A stretch of 46,837 nucleotides of DNA from Pseudomonas gessardii (GTDB lineage: Bacteria; Pseudomonadota; Gammaproteobacteria; Pseudomonadales; Pseudomonadaceae), in contig NZ_MNPU01000043.1 of NCBI RefSeq assembly GCF_001983165.1, forward strand, positions 1 to 46,837, given 5' to 3'. Positions 7,526-16,400 of the stretch are shown here, piece after piece. Below the pieces are notes generated by a model. It was given only the letters and a program-made list of their open reading frames with translations, did no database searches and had not been told where the DNA came from. The stretch's first letter is position 1. Every line of letters starts with the position of its first letter. A program made the translations under genes and the position numbers.

Positions 7526-8275
7526 ATGATGAAACTCAAGACTGTTGAAGTGGACGGCAAGCAATACGCTGAGATCCTGGATGGCAAGCCCGTATATGTC
7601 GAAGACGATGGCAAAGAGGTCGCCTTTGATGCTGTGGGCACTCGCAGCACCATCACCCGCCTGAACGCCGAAGCCAAAGACCACCGTGTACGCGCCGACT
7701 CCGCCGAGAAGATCGTAAAGAGCTTCGAAGGCATCGACGACCCCGCGGCGGCCAAAAAGGCCCTGGGCATTGTTGCAAATCTCGACGCTAAAACGCTGGT
7801 GGATGCCGGCGAGATCGAGAAGGTGAAGGGCGAGATCAGCAAGGCCTTCCAAAGTCAGCTTGACGAAGCCAACGGCAAGGCGCAGACCTTCGAGCAGCAG
7901 CTGTATGCCGAAAAGATCGGTGGCAGCTTCGCACGCTCCCAGTTCATCGCCGAGAAAATGGCTGTTCCGGCCGATATGGTCCAGGCCGCGTTTGGCAGCA
8001 ACTTCAAGATTGAGGAAGGCAAGGTGGTCGCCTATGACACCCAGGGCCAGAAGATCTTCAGCCGCGCTCGCCCAGGCGAACTGGCTGACTTCAACGAAGC
8101 GCTTGAAACCCTCGTCTCACAGTACCCCCATCGCGATCACATCCTGAAGGGCTCCGGCGCCAATGGCGGCGGCGCACCAAATGGCGGTAATCCGAGCCAA
8201 AAAACCAAGGGTGACTTTGGTGGCAGCAAGGAAGATCGAGTCGCCGCCATCAAAGGCCTGACCGCTACCGAATAA
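7526..8275 (+). CDS. Capsid scaffold-like protein (DUF6651 type)
   Basis: 249 aa from the first of two adjacent ATGs (7526, 7529), with AGAGAG just upstream. The N-terminus (MKLKTVEVDGKQYAEILDGKPVYVEDDGKEVAFDAVGTRSTITRLNAEAKDHRVRAD) has a short beta segment followed by coiled-coil-like helices rich in Ala, Glu and Lys. The C-terminus is Gly/Asn-rich (GSGANGGGAPNGGNPSQ) and ends in a basic/acidic tail. Composition and the position directly before the major capsid gene are those of head scaffold proteins, which template the prohead and leave before packaging. No protease motif is visible in it. Confidence 0.75.
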   Translation: MMKLKTVEVDGKQYAEILDGKPVYVEDDGKEVAFDAVGTRSTITRLNAEAKDHRVRADSAEKIVKSFEGIDDPAAAKKALGIVANLDAKTLVDAGEIEKVKGEISKAFQSQLDEANGKAQTFEQQLYAEKIGGSFARSQFIAEKMAVPADMVQAAFGSNFKIEEGKVVAYDTQGQKIFSRARPGELADFNEALETLVSQYPHRDHILKGSGANGGGAPNGGNPSQKTKGDFGGSKEDRVAAIKGLTATE

Positions 8276-8284
8276 GGAGGCCCA

Positions 8285-9253
8285 ATGGCCCTTTCGAACA
8301 TGAAGGTATTCAACGAATACCTCAAACGCGTCACCATCGAGACCCTGGCGCAAGACGTTGAGAAATTCAACGCTGCTTCGGCAGGTTCCATCCGCCTGAC
8401 CACTCAAGGCATTGACGGCGACTTCCTTCAAGAGTCGTTCTGGGCCGGCCTGCATGGCGCACAGCGTCGTGTTGATCGTTATGCTGCAAACGGCGCACAG
8501 GCTGCAACGCCTCTGGCGCAGAAGCAGTACGACTCCGTGAAGATCGCGGGCGGCTTCGGTCCCATCCTGTGGGAGCCGGCGCAGTTGTCGTGGGTGCAGA
8601 AGAACCCGGAAGAGGCGCTGGAAGTAATCAGCCGCAATCTGTCCGAAGCCATCATGTCGGACCAGCTGAACACTGCGATTGCCGCCCTGGTGGCTGCGAT
8701 TGGGAACCAGCCGTCCGCCACCAACGATGTTTCGGCCACTGCCGGCGTGAGTTACATCGCCATCAACAATGCCCACGCATTGTTCGGTGATGCCTCTCAG
8801 CGCCTGGTTGCCCAAGTCATGACCGGCGCCATGTACCACAAGCTCCTGGGTCAGAACCTGGCGAACGCCGAGCGACTGTTCCAGTTCAGCGGCGTGCAGG
8901 TGGTCGATATCCTGGGCAAGGCCGTAATCATCACTGATGCCGCGGCCCTGTACGAAGCCGGCACACCGAACAAGCAGAAGGTGCTGAGCCTGGCCGACGG
9001 CGCGGCGGTAGTCATGGATGGCTCCGACCTCATCACCAACATCCAGACCTCCAACGGCAAGGAGCGGATCGAGACCACCATGCAGGCGGACTACACCTTC
9101 GGTCTGGGCATGAAGGGTTACACCTGGGACACAGCCAACGGCGGCAAGTCGCCAACAAGCGCCGAGCTGGCCACCGGCACCAACTGGGATCTGGTTGCGA
9201 ACAGCATCAAGGCTTCGGCTGGCGTTCTCACCATCGGCGATGCCGCCCAGTAA
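8285..9253 (+). CDS. Major capsid protein
   Basis: 322 aa with a near-perfect Shine-Dalgarno (AAGGAGG, about 6 bases before ATG), as expected for the most abundant virion protein. The sequence is typical of the coat proteins in this prophage group: ALSNMKVFNEYLKRVTIETLAQDVEKFNAASAG at the start, a central region with RNLSEAIMSDQLNTAIAALVAAIGNQ, and a C-terminal domain ending AGVLTIGDAAQ. An HK97-like fold is expected from the family and context but not shown by sequence alone. A stable hairpin follows the stop, which may stabilise the mRNA. Confidence 0.85.
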   Translation: MALSNMKVFNEYLKRVTIETLAQDVEKFNAASAGSIRLTTQGIDGDFLQESFWAGLHGAQRRVDRYAANGAQAATPLAQKQYDSVKIAGGFGPILWEPAQLSWVQKNPEEALEVISRNLSEAIMSDQLNTAIAALVAAIGNQPSATNDVSATAGVSYIAINNAHALFGDASQRLVAQVMTGAMYHKLLGQNLANAERLFQFSGVQVVDILGKAVIITDAAALYEAGTPNKQKVLSLADGAAVVMDGSDLITNIQTSNGKERIETTMQADYTFGLGMKGYTWDTANGGKSPTSAELATGTNWDLVANSIKASAGVLTIGDAAQ

Positions 9254-9259
9254 TCGAGA

Positions 9260-9279
9260 AGGCGGCCTTCGGGTCGCCT
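9260..9279 (+). other. Hairpin with C(UUCG)G tetraloop after the capsid gene
   Basis: An 8-bp stem (AGGCGGCC/GGTCGCCT, one G-U) is closed by UUCG on a C-G pair, one of the most stable RNA loops. No T-run follows. It most likely protects the 3' end of the capsid message or weakly attenuates the next genes. Confidence 0.6.
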
Positions 9280-9302
9280 AATCCACCTTCCAGGAGTCCA
9301 CC

Positions 9303-9578
9303 ATGGACGAGAAAATCGTTTACGAGAAACACCCGGTCACTGCTGAGCGTAAAGCCGAACTGCGCCAGAAGGGCTACAAGATCATCGACGCCAAGTTCGC
9401 GCCTGATGACTACAAGCACCCCGAGCCGATGAAAAAAGGGTCTTCGGGTGGCGACAAGCCGTCCAAGGGTCTGAAGGTCGATGAGATCAAGGCGAAGCTG
9501 GCCGAGAAAGGCATTCCGTTCGATGAAAACGCCGAGCGTCCAGCCCTGGCCGAGCTGCTCGACAAGCCGCAGGAGTAA
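9303..9578 (+). CDS. HeH/LEM-domain head protein
   Basis: A 91-aa protein with a good ribosome-binding site (AGGAG). Residues 1-45 are basic and acidic (VYEKHPVTAERKAELRQKGYKIIDAKFAP), a flexible linker follows (KKGSSGGDKPSK), and residues 60-90 (KVDEIKAKLAEKGIPFDENAERPALAELLD) form the helix-extension-helix motif of HeH/LEM domains. Such proteins follow the capsid gene in many Pseudomonas prophages and may bind capsid or DNA. The domain is visible; its job in the particle is not known to me. Confidence 0.7.
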   Translation: MDEKIVYEKHPVTAERKAELRQKGYKIIDAKFAPDDYKHPEPMKKGSSGGDKPSKGLKVDEIKAKLAEKGIPFDENAERPALAELLDKPQE

Positions 9579-9584
9579 AGCCCC

Positions 9585-9953
9585 GTGACGACCTACATCA
9601 GTGTTGCGCAGGTGGACGCCCTGCTGGGTTCCAGCTGGGCCACGGAAGACAAGAAGCCGCGCGCGGTGCTGATGGCGAACACATGGCTTACCAATCTCGG
9701 TCTGCCAGCGTTCGACCAGATCCCGGATGATGTGGTCCAGGCCGGAGCCGAGATTGCCAGGGAGGCAGCAGCCGGCCGGATCTACGGAACGAAGGAAACC
9801 GGTGTGGCGGAGAAGTCCGTGAAGGCCGGTAGCGTGTCCAGCAGCAAGTCGTTTTCCGAGTCGTCCCGAACCATCAGCGCGGGCGAGTCTTTCGCCTTGG
9901 CGCTGCTGGCCAACTACCTTGGCTCTGGCCAGGTCAAAGTCGTGAGGTGCTGA
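9585..9953 (+). CDS. Head-tail adaptor (DnaT-like connector family)
   Basis: 122 aa starting at GTG with AGGAG ten bases upstream. The sequence TTYISVAQVDALLGSSWATEDKKPRAVLMANTWLTNLGLP continues with DVVQAGAEIAREAAAGRIYG and SFSESSRTISAGESFALALLANYL. It belongs to the helical adaptor type often labelled putative DnaT-like protein. In this position (after capsid, before tail completion) it is expected to sit under the portal as a head completion ring. The DnaT label should not be taken as a replication function. Confidence 0.65.
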   Translation: MTTYISVAQVDALLGSSWATEDKKPRAVLMANTWLTNLGLPAFDQIPDDVVQAGAEIAREAAAGRIYGTKETGVAEKSVKAGSVSSSKSFSESSRTISAGESFALALLANYLGSGQVKVVRC

Positions 9954-9954
9954 A

Positions 9955-10335
9955 ATGGGCCTACGCGACGATATCCAGGCCGACCTGGCCGAGGCGTTTG
10001 ATACCGACCTGGCTGATGCGGTTTTCCCATTCACTGGTGAGTACCTGGGCCCCGGTGTTCGCAATCCAATTACAGAAGAGACCACGGCGCAGCCAGTGTT
10101 CTACAGCGGGCGCGGCGTGCTGGACTCCTACGACAGCCGACGCATCGACAACATCAACATCAAGGTCGGCGACGTGATGCTGATCTGTCTGGCGAACGAA
10201 ATCACGGACGTTCCGGCCGTTGGACACAAGATCACCACTCAAGATCTGCTCACCGGGCAGCAAGCCGTGTATCAATTGGTAAGTCCTGGCCTGGACCCGG
10301 CAAAAGCCCATTACGAAATCCAGCTGAGGAAGTGA
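9955..10335 (+). CDS. Head-tail joining protein candidate
   Basis: 126 aa, one base after the adaptor stop. MGLRDDIQADLAEAFDTDLADAV is an N-terminal helix, and the remainder is beta-rich (PVFYSGRGVLDSYDSRRIDNINIKVGDVMLICLANEITDVPAVGHKIT). Proteins of this type sit between the adaptor and the gp10-like tail completion protein and are thought to plug or join the head. Related entries are sometimes mislabelled as glutamate 5-kinase; nothing kinase-like is present. Role inferred from synteny. Confidence 0.65.
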   Translation: MGLRDDIQADLAEAFDTDLADAVFPFTGEYLGPGVRNPITEETTAQPVFYSGRGVLDSYDSRRIDNINIKVGDVMLICLANEITDVPAVGHKITTQDLLTGQQAVYQLVSPGLDPAKAHYEIQLRK

Positions 10336-10338
10336 GCC

Positions 10339-10728
10339 ATGGCGAAGTCGAGAGGATGGACTACGCCGCCAAGCTTGTTTGTCGGAGTTATCGAGGAACA
10401 GCTTACGCAGCGCGTCCGTGTAATCGCGATGGCGATGCTCAATGAGATCGTCCTGCGCTCTCCGGTGGACACCGGACGTTTCCGCGGTAACAACATCGTC
10501 AGTATTGGGTCACCGGTCTACACCATTACAGCGGATGTCGATCCAAGCGGCGGGGCCACGATCAACCGCGGGCTTTCGGTCATGACAGGGCTTGAGCCAT
10601 TCACACAGGTTTTCATCCAGAACAATTTGCCATATGCCGTCCCTCTTGAGGATGGGCATTCGAAGCAGGCGCCGGCCGGAATCTACGCCGTATCCTTCAA
10701 TGGCGTCTCCCAGGCGTACAGCTCATGA
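10339..10728 (+). CDS. Tail completion / neck protein (HK97 gp10-like)
   Basis: 129 aa. The pattern RVIAMAMLNEIVLRSPVDTGRFRGNN, then a beta region, then NNLPYAVPLEDGHSKQAPAGIYAVSF is the signature of gp10-like neck proteins (SPVDTGRLR... YA..LE.G.S.QAP.G). They complete the tail end that docks on the head. The stop overlaps the next start (ATGA), so it is co-translated with the tail terminator gene. Length is slightly short, with the C-terminal helix nearly absent. Confidence 0.78.
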   Translation: MAKSRGWTTPPSLFVGVIEEQLTQRVRVIAMAMLNEIVLRSPVDTGRFRGNNIVSIGSPVYTITADVDPSGGATINRGLSVMTGLEPFTQVFIQNNLPYAVPLEDGHSKQAPAGIYAVSFNGVSQAYSS

Positions 10729-11129
10729 CCTTCGAACAGATCCGCGCCATCGTCATCGGCCGCATGACGCAGTGGGCAGGAATCCCATCAGACGCCGTTG
10801 ACTATCCGAACCCCGATAAGCCTTTCGATAAGGAGAGCAGAGATATTTGGGCCAGGCTCGCAGATGTACCGGGCCTATCCAGTACCCCAGAGGTCGGCAT
10901 AGGCCCATGCGTGCGCCGAACCGGGATCATCGTCATTCAGCTGTTCGTGCCTACATACAAGGGCACGCTTGCCATCACGCGAGCAGCTGACACGCTTGTC
11001 GAGCAATTCGAGTACTACAGCGACCCGTCTGGGCCTTTTGATTGCTTCGCCGCCTCTGCGCAGGTTGTGGGCGACGACGGGCTGGGTTGGTATCAGGTCA
11101 ACGTTCGTATTCCATACAGGGCCTACTGA
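10725..11129 (+). CDS. Tail terminator protein (DUF4128 / gpU-like)
   Basis: 134 aa. It begins MTFEQIRAIVIGRMTQWAGIP, followed by beta strands including GPCVRRTGIIVIQLFVPTYKGTLAITRAADTLVEQFEYYS, and ends with GLGWYQVNVRIPYRAY. This is the DUF4128 layout: a helix, a central sheet and a final IPYRAY-like strand. Tail terminators cap the growing tube and set the surface that joins the head. ATGA overlaps on both sides place it in one coupled series. Confidence 0.78.
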   Translation: MTFEQIRAIVIGRMTQWAGIPSDAVDYPNPDKPFDKESRDIWARLADVPGLSSTPEVGIGPCVRRTGIIVIQLFVPTYKGTLAITRAADTLVEQFEYYSDPSGPFDCFAASAQVVGDDGLGWYQVNVRIPYRAY

Positions 11130-11314
11130 TGCAGACGATGAAGGTAAGGCTCGGCGCCGTAGTCGTCGACCGAGAGGTTGCGCACATGACCAGAAGAACT
11201 GGTGAGGACGGCGTTGAGATTGAATATCCCGAGCCGTTACTGAATCCGGGAGAAGTGGTCTACGGGCGTGATGCAGACAACGTTCTGATTATCGCCACCT
11301 CGAACCCTGGCTGA
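11129..11314 (+). CDS. Small phage protein, 61 aa, tail region
   Basis: The start at 11129 overlaps the tail terminator stop (TGATG). The sequence MQTMKVRLGAVVVDREVAHMTRRTGEDGVEIEYPEPLLNPGEVVYGRDADNVLIIATSNPG reads as a small beta-rich protein. A longer frame from 11042 lies inside the upstream gene. A strong terminator follows. No family recognised; it may be a minor tail-tube partner. Confidence 0.6.
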   Translation: MQTMKVRLGAVVVDREVAHMTRRTGEDGVEIEYPEPLLNPGEVVYGRDADNVLIIATSNPG

Positions 11315-11336
11315 GCCAAGTAAACGCATCCATCCA

Positions 11337-11357
11337 CCGCCACATGGCGGTTTTTTT
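11337..11357 (+). terminator. Terminator before the tail tube gene
   Basis: Stem CCGCC/GGCGG with loop ACAT, then seven T. The tail tube start follows 26 bases later behind a strong AGGAGAAA site. Confidence 0.85.
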
Positions 11358-11383
11358 ACGCCTATTGATAGGAGAAACACCCC

Positions 11384-12553
11384 ATGTCCAGTGGTGCCAA
11401 GGTCTCGACCGCGTGGAAACGCGAGATCACCCCAGGAATCACCCCGCCCGGCGACTGGAACGTCCTGACCCGGGTCAGCTTCGGCCTGTTGCCCACCTAC
11501 AACAGCGAAGAAAACAACGAAATCGGCGTTGATCGCATGGCCCAGGGCACCGCCCAGACCACGGTTGATGTTGGCGGCGACGTGGAGACCAAGCTGCGCT
11601 TCGGCGCCTTGGATGAATTCCTTGCGTCCTGCTTCGGCAAGGATTGGGTCGGCAACGTCCTAACCATGGGCAACGACCGGATCTCGTTCTCGATCGGCTC
11701 CTACGCCAGCGACGTAGGTATTGCGGCGATTGCCCGAGGCGCCCAAGTGGCGACGATGAATTTCGAGATCCCGAATGACAACGAGATCAACGTCACCACC
11801 ACCTTTGCCGCGATTGCCTGGGACGACAAGGCCGACAACACGTCGTTCATCGTCAACCCGCAGTCTGAGGCGCGCCAGCGCCGCTATGGCTTCAAGGACG
11901 TGACCGGCCTGAAGATCAACGGTGTGCAGTTGGGTGAAGACAACGCCTGCGTCGACAGCTTCAACCTGCAGTTCGACAACGCCGTCCAGACTCAGCGCTG
12001 CATCGGTAACGGCAACCCGTTCCCTGGCAACATCATCCCGACCACGTTCACCCCGTCCGGCTCTATCACCATGAGCTGGTCGAAAGCGGCCTACACCTAC
12101 TGGAAAGCCCAGCAGACCGGTGATGCACTCAGCTTCGAGTTCACGCTGAACAACGCCGACGGCGGCTACACCTTCTTCCTGCCAGAAATGGAAGTCAGCG
12201 GTGATTGGCCGGACGGCGGTTCGACCGACATCATCCAAGTCGAACTGAGCTACACCGGCCGTCGCGTGCCACCGACCATCACCCGACTGCCAGCGCCAAT
12301 CGTTATTGCCGCCGTAGCCGTAACCCCAGCAACCGCCAGTGTTGCCGTGGGCGCCACTGTCGACCTGGAAGCGGCTGTAACCCCGGTAGGCGCAAGCCAG
12401 CTTGTGACCTGGACCACTTCCGACGCCACCAAGGCCAGCGTCAGCGCTACCGGCCTGGTCAAAGGCGTGGCAGTTGGTACCGCCACCATCACGGCTACCA
12501 GCAAAGCGGATGTCACCAAAACCGACACTGCTGAAATCACCATCACCGCTTAA
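11384..12553 (+). CDS. Major tail tube protein with C-terminal BIG2 domain
   Basis: 389 aa behind AGGAGAAA. Residues 1 to about 300 form the tail tube part (SSGAKVSTAWKREITPGITPPGDWNVLTRVSFGLLPTYNSEENNEIGVDRMAQGTAQTTVDVGGDVETKL), which stacks in rings to make the tail conduit. Residues about 308-389 are a bacterial Ig-like BIG2 domain (AVAVTPATASVAVGATVDLEAAVTPVGASQLVTWTTSDATKASVSATGLVKGVAVGTATITATS). Such Ig domains project from the tube and may bind cell-surface carbohydrate. A short hinge (RLPAPIVIA) joins the two. A terminator follows. Confidence 0.85.
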   Translation: MSSGAKVSTAWKREITPGITPPGDWNVLTRVSFGLLPTYNSEENNEIGVDRMAQGTAQTTVDVGGDVETKLRFGALDEFLASCFGKDWVGNVLTMGNDRISFSIGSYASDVGIAAIARGAQVATMNFEIPNDNEINVTTTFAAIAWDDKADNTSFIVNPQSEARQRRYGFKDVTGLKINGVQLGEDNACVDSFNLQFDNAVQTQRCIGNGNPFPGNIIPTTFTPSGSITMSWSKAAYTYWKAQQTGDALSFEFTLNNADGGYTFFLPEMEVSGDWPDGGSTDIIQVELSYTGRRVPPTITRLPAPIVIAAVAVTPATASVAVGATVDLEAAVTPVGASQLVTWTTSDATKASVSATGLVKGVAVGTATITATSKADVTKTDTAEITITA

Positions 12554-12560
12554 ACCCTTT

Positions 12561-12595
12561 GCCCGGCGCGCCCTGCGGTGCGTGCCGGGCCTTTT
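12561..12595 (+). terminator. Terminator after the tail tube gene
   Basis: 10-bp stem GCCCGGCGCG/CGTGCCGGGC (one G-U), 10-nt loop, followed by CTTTT. The weak T-run suggests partial read-through into the chaperone genes. Confidence 0.65.
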
Positions 12596-12610
12596 ACCGC
12601 AGAGGAATTT

Positions 12611-13126
12611 ATGGCTCTCGTCATTACTCAGGCTCCAAAGCTGGACCTTGAAGGCACGCGCTGGGTCGATATCGACAAGGGTGTGAAGGTCAAGATAGGG
12701 TCAGCAGGTAACCCAAAGTTTAAATCTCATCACGCACTGATCCAGCGACACCAGGCCGTGGTGGATTCTCGCTACGGTGTCGGCACGGATGGTTTTGATC
12801 CAGCGAACACTGAAATTTCCGAGATTGAGAGCATGGATGACATGCTGGTCGATCTAGTTTGCAAGCACCTGATTCTTGATTGGGAGGGAGTGGAGGAGGC
12901 CGAAGCTCCAGGTGTCGACACTCCATACACTCAGGAGCGCGGCAAGCTTCTCATCGCTGTGCGCCCAGACGTGTACTTCATCGCCCTCAAGGTGGCGAGC
13001 GACATCGCCACGCGTGCCGAAGAGAAGGTAGCCGGAACCGTGGGAAAGCCCTCGCGGCGTACCAGTGGGGCCGCGACTGGGCAGGCCAAGCCAACGAGAA
13101 AAAGCGCTGGAAAGAAGAGCGCTTAG
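12611..13126 (+). CDS. Tail assembly chaperone (gpG-like)
   Basis: 171 aa from the ATG at 12611 with AGAGGAA upstream; a frame opening at 12578 would start inside the terminator. The sequence begins MALVITQAPKLDLEGTRWVDIDKGVKVKIGSAGNPKFKSHHALIQRHQ and ends with a basic tail (SRRTSGAATGQAKPTRKSAGKKSA). It lies between tail tube and tape measure, where lambda has G and GT. At 13042-13048 the in-frame heptamer G GGA AAG allows a -1 shift into the next frame. The chaperone is expected to hold the tape measure during tail assembly and not to stay in the virion. Confidence 0.8.
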   Translation: MALVITQAPKLDLEGTRWVDIDKGVKVKIGSAGNPKFKSHHALIQRHQAVVDSRYGVGTDGFDPANTEISEIESMDDMLVDLVCKHLILDWEGVEEAEAPGVDTPYTQERGKLLIAVRPDVYFIALKVASDIATRAEEKVAGTVGKPSRRTSGAATGQAKPTRKSAGKKSA

Positions 13127-13401
13127 GGGGCGGTGTTCCAGAAGCGCCTGTAATTGATGGCGTGACCTCCGAAATACTTCAGGCCTACGCAATCATCGGC
13201 CGCTCTCGGCAGTACGTGGGAATGATGGGGGCGCCCGCTCCAATCGGTCCAGCCGCAATCGGCGATTACTTGAGTAGGTACCCCTCTGCGATAAGTCGTG
13301 AGGAGTTCGACTCCGCCATTTTCGCCCTTGACGATGACTTCCGGAAGAGCTGGGAAGAGCAGCAGGAAAGGGACAAGCCCAAGCCACCGAAAAAACCGTA
13401 A
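12611..13401 (+). CDS. Frameshifted tail chaperone fusion (gpGT-like), -1 shift at 13048
   Basis: Reading shifts back one base at GGGAAAG (13042-13048), the same slippery heptamer used by lambda G/T. Codons 1-146 come from the gpG-like frame. The next codon starts at 13048 and the second frame runs to the TAA at 13399-13401, giving about 263 aa. After the shift the protein reads ALAAYQWGRDWAGQANEKKRWKEERL and ends EEQQERDKPKPPKKP. The second frame has no good start of its own, which supports frameshifting. Its N-terminal part before 13048 (Arg/His-rich) is shadow. The shift is inferred, not shown. Confidence 0.75.
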
Positions 13402-13420
13402 CCCGCTCAGCGGGTTTTTT
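13402..13420 (+). terminator. Terminator before the tape measure gene
   Basis: CCCGC-TCA-GCGGG stem followed by six T, starting one base after the chaperone stop. The next start lies 17 bases beyond behind GGAGAAA, the same module as before the tail fibre and endolysin genes. Confidence 0.85.
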
Positions 13421-13437
13421 AACGCCTGGAGAAAGTT

Positions 13438-16400
13438 ATGGCGCAGGAATCCCGGCTCTCGATAGTCATCGACTCGCGAAGCGCTCAACAGCAGGTCGAC
13501 GCACTCAGAGGCAGCCTGAACAGCCTGCAAAACTCTGGTTCCCAGGCTACGGTCAGTGTTCGCGGGCTTGGGTCGGCTGCAAAGGCTGCGGCAGGCGCAT
13601 TGGCTGGGATCGGTGTTGGTCGCCTAGCCAGCAGCCTGCTGGAGATGACTGATCGATTCAAGACCATGTCCGGCCAAATCAACCTGGTCAGCACCTCGAC
13701 CGCCGAGGCAGCCCGCACTTTCGAAACACTGAAGGCGATGGCGAACTCCACAGGCTCAAGCCTGGAAAGCACCGTAACGCTGTTCACCCGGATGTCGAAC
13801 GCCACCCGTGGTGCAGGCTTCTCCCAAGAGCAGCTGCTCAAGGCGACGGATGCGGTCAACAAGGCGTTTCTGGTATCGAGCGCAACGCAGCAGGAAGCAA
13901 CAGCGGCAAGTATCCAGCTTTCCCAGGCAATGGCATCCGGCGTACTTCGCGGAGAAGAGCTGAACAGCGTAATGGAACAGGCGCCGCGTATCACTCGCGC
14001 TCTGTCCGAGTACCTGGGCGTGTCCAATGGACAGATCCGCGCTATGGCTGCCGAGGGCAAGATCACATCCGAAATAGTGATGAACTCCCTGCTGCGCTCG
14101 CTTTCGTCCCTGAACAAAGAAGTGGCCACCATGCCGCCTTTGTTCGAGCGTGCATCGCAGGTGCTGAAGAACAACTTTCTCGCCGCAATTGGCCAGGTTG
14201 ATACCCAGCCGGCCATTGATTCCGTGAAATCTCTGGGAGAGGCGTTTGCGTCTCCCGAGATCATCAGCAACATCAAGGCCCTTTCTACCTCCCTGTCGAG
14301 CATCGCAAGCATTGGGGTTCAAGGGTTCCAGGGCCTGGTGTCGAATATTGACGCCCTGATTGCAGTTACCGGCGCCTACGCCGCCCGGGTTGGTACCGGG
14401 CTTGTCATATCTTTGGCAGCAGCAGCAAAGGCCCGCTATGACTCGATAGTTGCCACGCAAGCGCAGATCGTCGCAGAGCGCCAAGCAACACTTTCGGCAG
14501 CAGATGCAGCCGCACAGGCAAGTCGAAGCGCTGTCGCCGATCAGGCTGCAGCGTTGGCGACTGCGCAGCGGACATTGGCTGAAACGGCTGCGGCCAGAGC
14601 CTTCCAGGCAAATGCGCTGGCGCAGATCCAGGCGGTTCAGGCGCAGCTTGTCGCAGATCGAACTCTTGAGCAGCAACGTCTTCGTGCACAGATTACCGAT
14701 GTTGGTCGTCAGCAATCCTTGGCTCGCCTGGCTGAAATCCGTTTGGCGGAGGCAGCAGTCACCACTCAACAGACAGCAGCTCAGTCGGCACATAATCAAT
14801 CGTTGAGCGCGGAAGTTATCGCTCAGTCACGCGTAACTGCCGCAAACGTGGCATTGGTTGCATCGCGAGAAGCTGACACGGCTGCAGTCTCAGCACAAAG
14901 TGCAGCACAATTACACCTTAATGCTGCACAAAGCACGGGCGCCCGAGCCTCTTCCGCGTTGCTTGGTCTGGCAGGTGGTCCTATTGGTTTGCTGACCACG
15001 GCCATCACTGTGGCCGCTGGCGCGGCGCTGTACTTCGCCACCAGCAGTGATAGCGCAACACAGTCGCTTATCGACCAAAATCTCACGATCGACGACTCGA
15101 TTTCTAAGTACCAGAAGTTGACAGCTGAACAGCAGCGCTACCAGTCCGCAGCATGGATGGAGTCAGAGCGTAAAGCCCTGGAATCAGCTACGAGCGCACT
15201 GAACGACTATTTCAACCGGGCTCAGGCTGGCCTTTCTTCGGTTGGCTCGTCGGGTGTCGAGGCGGTCGGCGAATTCCAGCGGATGTTTGACCAGGTCAAG
15301 TCCGGCCAGCGGTCTCTCGACTCCCTGACAGCGTGGATTAGCAGCAACACGCAGGTGTCCGCTGTTTACCGTGATGAACTGGTCAAGCTTGCCGCGTCGT
15401 ACTCAAGCAGCAGCCAGAAGGCCGCCGACTTCCAGGCACTGCTTGGGAAGAGCAAGGAGCCGCTTGATAAGGCGGCGGCGGGTGCGCGAGCTCTAGCTGA
15501 TTCTCAGTCTGCATCCTCTGCCGCCGTATCGGGCGGGGCTCAGGCTTGGGATAAGTACATTTCGCAACTGACCCAGACCAGAGACCTGATAGGGGCCAAT
15601 GCATCCCAGGAAGCCGCGTACAGCGCTGCCAAAGCAGGCTTCAATACACAGCAAATTGAATACGCCCGCCTGATAGGCCAGCAAACCGATCTGCTGAAGA
15701 AGTACGAGCAGGCAGTCAAGGACGGTAAAGCCGAGGAGCAGTCGCGCCTCAAAGTCCAGCTGACAGCCTCTATCACTGCTTCGGAGGCGATCAAGGCTCA
15801 GACCGAAAGCCAAGCCCAGTCCATGAAAAAGATGGCTGAGCAGGCGGAGTCGAGCGCGAAGCGCCAGGTTGACGCAATTCAGACGGTCATTGATCAAACG
15901 GTTCGCTATGCCAAGGGCTTGTCGCTGGTCGAAACCTATCAACCAAAACAGAACCTTCAGGGGTCGTCGCTGCTCACATTCGGACAGGCGCAGCCACCGA
16001 AGCAGGAGGCGAAGGCGCAAACGAAGACCGTCGCGCAGATGGTCCAGGATGTTCTGGACCAGATCGACGGCAACACCGACACAAAGACTAAAAAGCCAAA
16101 GGCTGAAAGTGGCCTTGCCAGCAAACTAAGCGCCGCTCAAACGGCGTTTGACGGGCTGTATAAGGCAGCACAGCCAGCCAAGTTTGCGCTTCAGGAGTAC
16201 GTAGAGAAGCAGGGCCAGCTGGCTCTTCTGCTGTCCAAAGGCAAGATCACTCAAGACGAATACAACCAGGCGCTCGCCCAGGTATCCGTCAACTACGCCG
16301 CCGCCATCAAGGGCGCCCAAGGCCTTACCCAGGCCGAGCAGTACCGGGCACAGCTTGAGAAGCAGCTACAAACGGACCGCGATCAGAATGAGCTCAATAC

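Noticed and set aside
12880..13047. N-terminal part of the frame overlapping the tail chaperone
   Set aside because: Arg/His/Gly-rich shadow; only the part after the frameshift site at 13048 is coding.
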